DNA from: JAGVPT01 sp035505655
GTDB lineage: Bacteria; Bacteroidota; Ignavibacteria; UBA10030; UBA8401
Assembly: GCA_035505655.1 (NCBI GenBank)
Contig: DATJQP010000042.1
Location: 62,001-126,000 of the forward strand
Direction of reading: 5' to 3'
DNA: 64,000 nt
The stretch's first letter is position 1. Every line of letters starts with the position of its first letter. The notes under the pieces were generated by a model that was not told the DNA's origin, did no database searches, and saw only the letters and a list, made by a program, of their open reading frames with translations. The translations under genes and the position numbers were made by a program. Positions 59,564 through 64,000 of the stretch are shown in pieces.

Positions 59564-60991
59564 CTATGCCTCAACCCCTTTGACGGAGTAAACACGTTGT
59601 CCCGACTTTATCTTGAGCTGATCCATTTTGTACCGAAGCTTGGACCGGGTGATGCCGAGCACCTTCGCGGCCTGGACCTGATTCCCCTGAGTGATCTCAA
59701 GGGTCTGGAGGATCAGGTCTTTCAAGACATCCACCATTCCGACTCCTTTCGGTGGAACGCGGAGAAGGAACTCCCCTTCTTTCAGCCCTTGGACCGACAT
59801 CTCAGGTGCCGCCCCGTCCCCGAGAAATGTGAGACTGTTTTTCGTCAGCGCCTGGGAGTCATTGAGGAGGACAACCCTCTCGATTGCATTCCTCAGCTCG
59901 CGGACATTCCCTTTCCAAGGCAACCGCTCAAGGAACTCTTTTGCCTCCGGCTCGACCTGCGGTGTACTCTTATTGAATTTCCTGCTGAACTCCTGGACGA
60001 ACGCATAGGTGAGCGCCTCGATATCCTCCCTCCGTTCTCGAAGCGGTGGAATTTTGACCACCGCGACGTTGAGGCGGTAGAACAGGTCCTCCCTGAATTT
60101 TCCTGACTCGACAAGCTTTGCCAGGCTTTTGTTCGATGCGGCAATAATGCGGACGTCGACCGAGATTTCACGAGCACCGCCAAGGCGGTAGAAGCGACGC
60201 TCTTCGAGAACGCGGAGCAGTTTCACCTGCATGTCGAGTGACAGTTCCCCGATCTCATCAAGAAGAATTGTCCCTCCGTTTGCCATCTCGAACTTTCCCT
60301 GCCTCATCCGTTCCGTCGCCCCGGTGAAGGCCCCCTTCTCATACCCGAAGAATTCGCTTTCCGCGAGATCCTTGGGAATCGCGGCGCAGTTGAGGGCAAT
60401 GAACGGCTGGCCGTTCCGAACACTCTTCTGATGGATAAACCTCGCCATGAGCTCCTTGCCCGTGCCGCTTTCTCCTTCGATGAGGACCGTGGTGCTCTCG
60501 CCGCTCGCGAGTTTCTCGCTGATCTCAAGGACTCTCCGGAGTGCCAGGCTGTTCCCGATGATGCCGCTCCGGGAACGCTGTTTCTCGAGCTCTTCCTGGA
60601 GCATCGTCACTCGGGTCTCGAGGTGGGCGAATTCGAGGTTCTTCTCGATAAGGACGATGAGATGGTTGAGATCGAACGGCTTGACGACGAAATCTGCCGC
60701 ACCTTCCTTCATCGCCTGGACCGCCAGTGAAACGTCGGAGTGGGCTGTCATCATGATGACGGGAACCCTCCATCCCTCGAACTTCACCTGTTTCAGGATC
60801 TGGATCCCATTCGCCGTCCCGAGATAGATGTCGAGGAGCACAACATCCGGATTGAACGACGCGAGTTGCGCGAAGAACTCGTCGCGGTTCGAGCACACTG
60901 CGATGTTGTAGCCGGCATCCGTCAACACGTTTTTCAGGGAAACGGTGAGCGATTTCTCATCGTCTGCGGCCAAGATCCTACCTTTCTCCAT
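59564..60991 (-). CDS. NtrC-family sigma54-activating response regulator
   Basis: 475 residues. The receiver (about 5-120) has phospho-acceptor Asp54 in VVLLDIYLG and Lys in FVVKPFD. The AAA+ domain has Walker A GESGTGKE (173-180), the sigma54-contact loop GAFTGA (220-225) and a later LLDEIGELSLDMQVKLLRVL. The C-terminal Fis-type HTH (about 436-461) reads NQVQAAKVLGITRSKLRYKM. It should activate sigma54 promoters such as those at 21538, 44083 and 50329 (inference). GGAGG precedes the ATG, which overlaps the upstream kinase by 14 bp. Confidence 0.96.
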   Translation of the reverse strand: MEKGRILAADDEKSLTVSLKNVLTDAGYNIAVCSNRDEFFAQLASFNPDVVLLDIYLGTANGIQILKQVKFEGWRVPVIMMTAHSDVSLAVQAMKEGAADFVVKPFDLNHLIVLIEKNLEFAHLETRVTMLQEELEKQRSRSGIIGNSLALRRVLEISEKLASGESTTVLIEGESGTGKELMARFIHQKSVRNGQPFIALNCAAIPKDLAESEFFGYEKGAFTGATERMRQGKFEMANGGTILLDEIGELSLDMQVKLLRVLEERRFYRLGGAREISVDVRIIAASNKSLAKLVESGKFREDLFYRLNVAVVKIPPLRERREDIEALTYAFVQEFSRKFNKSTPQVEPEAKEFLERLPWKGNVRELRNAIERVVLLNDSQALTKNSLTFLGDGAAPEMSVQGLKEGEFLLRVPPKGVGMVDVLKDLILQTLEITQGNQVQAAKVLGITRSKLRYKMDQLKIKSGQRVYSVKGVEA

Positions 60992-62603
60992 TGCTGCCTC
61001 CGTTGCTGAGTAATGAGGTTGGTAAGGTGATTCGTACGATCGTTCCGCCGTCGGGACAAGCTTCAAGGCCGATATCTCCGCGGTGTTTTCCGATAATGTA
61101 CTTTGAAAGCGCCAGGCCGAGACCCGTTCCCCCCGATTTCGTCGTCCGGAACGGCTCAAAGAGGACCGACTTCATCTCCGGCGGAATGCCGGGACCGAAG
61201 TCACGGACCGAGATTTCCACGAGTGCTCCCTCCGCGTCACCACCCTCCGGCTGCCGGATTTCCGTCGAGACGACGATCGCACTGTTGTCCGGGGACGCGT
61301 CGATGGCATTCTGGAGAATATTGAGGACAACCTGTTGTATCTGCTTCTGATCGACGAGAACATCCGGCGCATGCTCGTCATACGAAGCCGACAGAGAAAT
61401 ATTCTTTTGCTGAAGCGGGAGCGAGATGTATTGGAGAGATCGCGCGACGATCGCATTGATGGAATGGGATTGGAGCGAAGGTGGAGTCACCCGCGCGAGG
61501 CCCAGAGTATCTTCGATGACATGATGGATCCTCTCCGCCCCCTCAAGTGCGGCCGAAACAGACTCGTAGTCGGGGGAGGCGCTGTCGATTTTCCGCTGGA
61601 GGTACTGGAGATTCAGCGTTACTCCCGCGAGCGGATTCCGGATTTCATGTGCGATCCCAGCCGCGAGCCTCCCCATGAGCGACATCTTCTCCATCTGCAT
61701 GAGGGAGTTTCTGATTTTCTTCTGTTCGGTGATATCCCGGACGAAGAGCATCACGCGGAGATCATTTGGCTGGGAGAGCGGTCCTGCGCTGACGTCGACG
61801 TCGATGACGTCACCGGACTTCATTCTCATCGTTGCCTCCTGAGCGACGGCTTCTTCGATGTGGTAGAGCGAAGCCCCCCCTCCGACGGTTTCAATGAATG
61901 GGAGGCCGCCCAGCGCAAGAAGCTCTTCCTTCTCGTACCCGAGGAGCGCGACTCCCATTTTGTTGACGTCGACAATGGTGTGTTGCTCGCCGTCGACGAC
62001 GAAAATTGCGACGCTCGCGTTCTCGAACAATCCCCGGTAGCGAAGTTCTGAAATCTGAAGTTCACGGTTCTTCCTCGCCAACGTAGAGGCGTACATCTCC
62101 AGCTCCTTCATCTTCTCCTCGAGCTTCTTCGTAACGAGCGTGTGGTGCTTCTCGAGGAACGATTGGTCGTCGATGCCCCCCGCAGGCTCGGCGCCGGCTT
62201 CGACGTCGATCCCGTACCGCTGATGGGCGACATCCTGGACCGCTTCGATAAGCGTGGCGAGGCCGGCGTATTTCATGACGTACCGGTCGACCCCGACCCT
62301 CTTCGCAAGCTCCTGATCCTCCTCGTCGACGTAGTTGCCGGTATAGATGATGAACGGGGTTTTTGCGTGTCTGGAATTCTCACGTACTTTTCTGCAGAGT
62401 TCGAAGCCGTCCATTCTCGGCATCATCGCATCGGCGATAATCATATGGACCGTCTCCCCCTCGAGAATCTCCACCGCCTCCATGCCGCTCCTGGCCGAGA
62501 GGGTCGTGTATCCGTTCTCGGCGAAAAGATCCTTAAGCAATTCGAGGTTTTCCTCGACATCATCGACAACAAGAATCGAAAGGGGGTTCGGGGTGCCGTC
62601 CAT
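60978..62603 (-). CDS. Receiver-PAS-histidine kinase, probable partner of the NtrC regulator
   Basis: 541 residues. The receiver domain (about 8-125) has LVVDD, phospho-acceptor Asp58 in MIIADAMMPRMDG, and Lys111 followed by Tyr rather than Pro. A coiled linker and a PAS domain (about 185-295) follow, then HisKA with His319 in AAGIAHEIRNPLAG, and HATPase with NILQNAIDASPD and GGTGLGLALSK. The HExRNP box is NtrB-like and fits the downstream NtrC gene, which overlaps it. The ATG at 62603 has GAGG eight bases upstream; ATG 62642 or GTG 62654 are alternatives. Confidence 0.93.
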   Translation of the reverse strand: MDGTPNPLSILVVDDVEENLELLKDLFAENGYTTLSARSGMEAVEILEGETVHMIIADAMMPRMDGFELCRKVRENSRHAKTPFIIYTGNYVDEEDQELAKRVGVDRYVMKYAGLATLIEAVQDVAHQRYGIDVEAGAEPAGGIDDQSFLEKHHTLVTKKLEEKMKELEMYASTLARKNRELQISELRYRGLFENASVAIFVVDGEQHTIVDVNKMGVALLGYEKEELLALGGLPFIETVGGGASLYHIEEAVAQEATMRMKSGDVIDVDVSAGPLSQPNDLRVMLFVRDITEQKKIRNSLMQMEKMSLMGRLAAGIAHEIRNPLAGVTLNLQYLQRKIDSASPDYESVSAALEGAERIHHVIEDTLGLARVTPPSLQSHSINAIVARSLQYISLPLQQKNISLSASYDEHAPDVLVDQKQIQQVVLNILQNAIDASPDNSAIVVSTEIRQPEGGDAEGALVEISVRDFGPGIPPEMKSVLFEPFRTTKSGGTGLGLALSKYIIGKHRGDIGLEACPDGGTIVRITLPTSLLSNGGSNGER

Positions 62604-62778
62604 GAGCAATGCCTCTTCGTCTTGCGGTGACAAAACTTGCATATATCTGTTCACCGGGTGGAAAATATTTCAACACTCCTGCTGTCTAACGTTGTGCAAC
62701 ATTACAGCATTAGCCACTTCGATGCAATCCGCGCTATCGCGTATTTTGACGGCTAAGCGGTATTGCGTAGTCGGCTCC

Positions 62779-62800
62779 CGGCCGGAGTCACCTCCGGCCG
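62779..62800 (-). terminator. Strong hairpin after the LuxR-type regulator
   Basis: A perfect 9-bp stem CGGCCGGAG/CTCCGGCCG with a TCAC (GTGA) loop lies about 40 nt past the regulator stop. No T-run follows on the minus strand, so it is a weak terminator candidate or 3'-end stabiliser. Confidence 0.4.
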
Positions 62801-62838
62801 CCTGGTGATGAGAAGATCGTGGGGTGAAGCCCTGGGAG

Positions 62839-63528
62839 TTACTTCGGGAGGACGGCGATGCCGTGCTTCAAGGCGTAGGTGACGAGACTTGCCGTGTCGT
62901 GGAGGTTGAGCTTCTTCATGATATTGTTCCGGTGCGTGTCGACCGTCCGTACGCTAATAAAGAGAAGGTCGGCGATCTGCTGATGAGATTTCCCCTCGGC
63001 CACCAACTGAAGGATCTCAGTCTCTCTCACGGTCAGGGGGCCCACCGCAAGAGCATGTCCCGCCTCGCTTCTCGGGACGGATGCTGGGAGGCTCTTTTTC
63101 ACATAACTGTCGAGGACAATTTTCGAGATCCCGGGACTGAAGAACGCCAGCCCGTCGTTCACCGCCTTCACGGCGGCGTAAATATCCTCGGGAGATGCAT
63201 TCTTCAGAAGGTAGCCGTTCGCTCCAGATTGGAGGACTTGAGTGACGTATTCTTCATTATCGTACGCGGAGAGGACGAGAATCTTCGCATCGGGAAGTCT
63301 CTTCTTGATCTGCTTCGTCGCATCGAGCCCTGTGACTTCCGGCATGCTGATATCCATCAGAATGACGTCGGGGAGCTTCTGAAGGGTCAGGTCGACGGCA
63401 ATGCGGCCGTTCGCCGCTTCTCCGACCACCTCGAAAGCCGGGTTGAGGGAGAGAAGCGAAACGATGCCTCTCCGCACGATCGTATGATCGTCGGCCACGA
63501 GGATCCGGATTTTCTTCTTATCGGTCAT
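62839..63528 (-). CDS. NarL/FixJ-type response regulator
   Basis: 229 residues. The receiver (about 6-122) has VADDHTIVRRG, phospho-acceptor Asp59 in VILMDISMPEVTG and a Ser/Ala switch in VLSAYDNEEYV. The C-terminal LuxR-type HTH (about 165-225) reads LTVRETEILQLVAEGKSHQQ, then IADLLFISVRTVDTHRNNIM. It overlaps the upstream HPK7-type kinase by 11 bp and is its likely partner. A transcription factor; targets unknown. Confidence 0.96.
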   Translation of the reverse strand: MTDKKKIRILVADDHTIVRRGIVSLLSLNPAFEVVGEAANGRIAVDLTLQKLPDVILMDISMPEVTGLDATKQIKKRLPDAKILVLSAYDNEEYVTQVLQSGANGYLLKNASPEDIYAAVKAVNDGLAFFSPGISKIVLDSYVKKSLPASVPRSEAGHALAVGPLTVRETEILQLVAEGKSHQQIADLLFISVRTVDTHRNNIMKKLNLHDTASLVTYALKHGIAVLPK

Positions 63529-64000
63529 GAACTGGAACCTCGATCGAGATGACGGTTCCCTTTCCCTTCTCCGTCCTCAGCGCGAACCGACCGTGAAGCG
63601 CACCCACCCGTTCCTTCATGTTGACGATGCCGAGCCCGTTTGACCAAAGCCCCCCCTCGCCTGCCTGACGCGTCTCAAAACCGTGTCCGTCATCCGAGAT
63701 ACGGAGTCGAAGCTGTTCACCAACACTGGCGATTTCGATCGACGCATTCTTGGCGCCGGAATGCTTTGCCACATTCGTGAGCGCCTCCTGAACCACACGG
63801 TAGAGGGTCGCCTCCATCTTCGGGTCAAAGCGTTTGAGGTGGTCCGGAGACAAGAGCGCGAGTCTGATATTCGTCCGCTCCTGAAATCTGTCGACATAAA
63901 ATCTCAGTGCCGGCACAAGCCCCAGATCGTCGAGGATCGGTGGCCGAAGGTCAAAGGCGATCCTTCGGATGGTGTTGTTCGTCTCGTCGATCACTTGCTT
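63518..64000 (-). CDS. HPK7-type sensor histidine kinase (C-terminal part)
   Basis: The last 160 residues of a kinase cut by the right window edge. They contain the end of a HisKA_3 domain (TIRRIAFDLRPPILDDLGLV, then PALRFYVDRF) and an HATPase_c domain (TLYRVVQEALTNVAKHSGAK, then DDGHGFE and GLGIVNMKERVGALHG). This type (NarX/DegS/LiaS-like) pairs with NarL-type regulators such as the one overlapping it downstream. The sensor part is not in the window. Confidence 0.92.
   Translation of the reverse strand, partial: KQVIDETNNTIRRIAFDLRPPILDDLGLVPALRFYVDRFQERTNIRLALLSPDHLKRFDPKMEATLYRVVQEALTNVAKHSGAKNASIEIASVGEQLRLRISDDGHGFETRQAGEGGLWSNGLGIVNMKERVGALHGRFALRTEKGKGTVISIEVPVHDR

Noticed and set aside
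1..64000. CRISPR arrays, tRNA or rRNA genes, insertion sequences
   Set aside because: None recognised; no regular spaced repeats, no tRNA-like T-arm in a cloverleaf context, no transposase.

Overview
The window is one 64-kb stretch in which every supported gene lies on the minus strand. It is a flagellar, chemotaxis and signal-transduction supercluster, read from high to low coordinates. P-ring (flgI), L-ring (flgH) and flgA genes show a Gram-negative-type (diderm) envelope. GC is moderately high (roughly mid-50s %, judged by eye). The combination of flbD, a TIGR02530-type flagellar operon gene, fliL-M-N-O-P-Q-R-flhB-A-F-G-fliA, and an NtrC-type regulator with sigma54-like promoters would fit an Ignavibacteria-like or other FCB-group lineage, or a deltaproteobacterial one. 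The sequence alone does not settle the taxonomy.

Layout in transcription order. (1) 64.0-62.8 kb: a NarL-type two-component pair, with the kinase cut by the window edge. (2) 62.6-51.1 kb: a sensory island with a REC-PAS kinase (NtrB-like), a sigma54-activating NtrC-family regulator, a membrane PAS kinase, an Rcp1-like single receiver, a REC-PAS-kinase-REC hybrid and a membrane PAS-kinase-REC hybrid. (3) 50.3-49.7 kb: two small Cys-rich genes behind a sigma54-like promoter. (4) 49.4-44.6 kb: MCP, cheW, a periplasmic YfiR-like protein and a second MCP, closed by a strong terminator. (5) 44.0-35.4 kb: DUF342 protein, HEAT-repeat protein, cheR, two cheY, a cheZ-like gene, cheA, cheB and a small CPCG protein, again behind a sigma54-like site. 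(6) 35.2-23.8 kb: a small membrane protein, flgB, flgC, an unknown gene, fliE-F-G-H-I, a small membrane protein, fliJ, motE-like, fliK, flgD and the TIGR02530 gene. (7) 23.7-21.7 kb: flgE with a structured leader and a terminator, then flbD. (8) 21.5-0 kb: a consensus sigma54 promoter and then fliL-M-N-O-P-Q-R, flhB-A-F-G, a small membrane gene, fliA, two HDOD genes, a GAF kinase, a signal-peptide/TM protein, flgF-G-A-H-I-J-N-K and the first codons of flgL.

Together these encode the export gate, MS/C/P/L rings, rod, hook, hook-length control, sigma28, polar-placement GTPases and a CheA-W-B-R-Y-Z pathway. Flagellin, FliD, FliS, FlgM and MotA/B are not in the window.

The most unusual item is the gene directly after fliA (9876-10949). 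It encodes an HDOD domain fused to a C-terminal sigma-70 region-4-like domain that closely resembles the region 4 of the neighbouring FliA but has changed recognition-helix residues. It heads a coupled module (HDOD-sigma4, HDOD, GAF kinase, SP/TM protein) placed between fliA and flgF. Other notable points are a FlgH without a lipobox cysteine, a shared C-terminal tail on the two MCPs, several small unannotated proteins inside flagellar operons, and four sigma54-like -24/-12 elements in front of transcription units.
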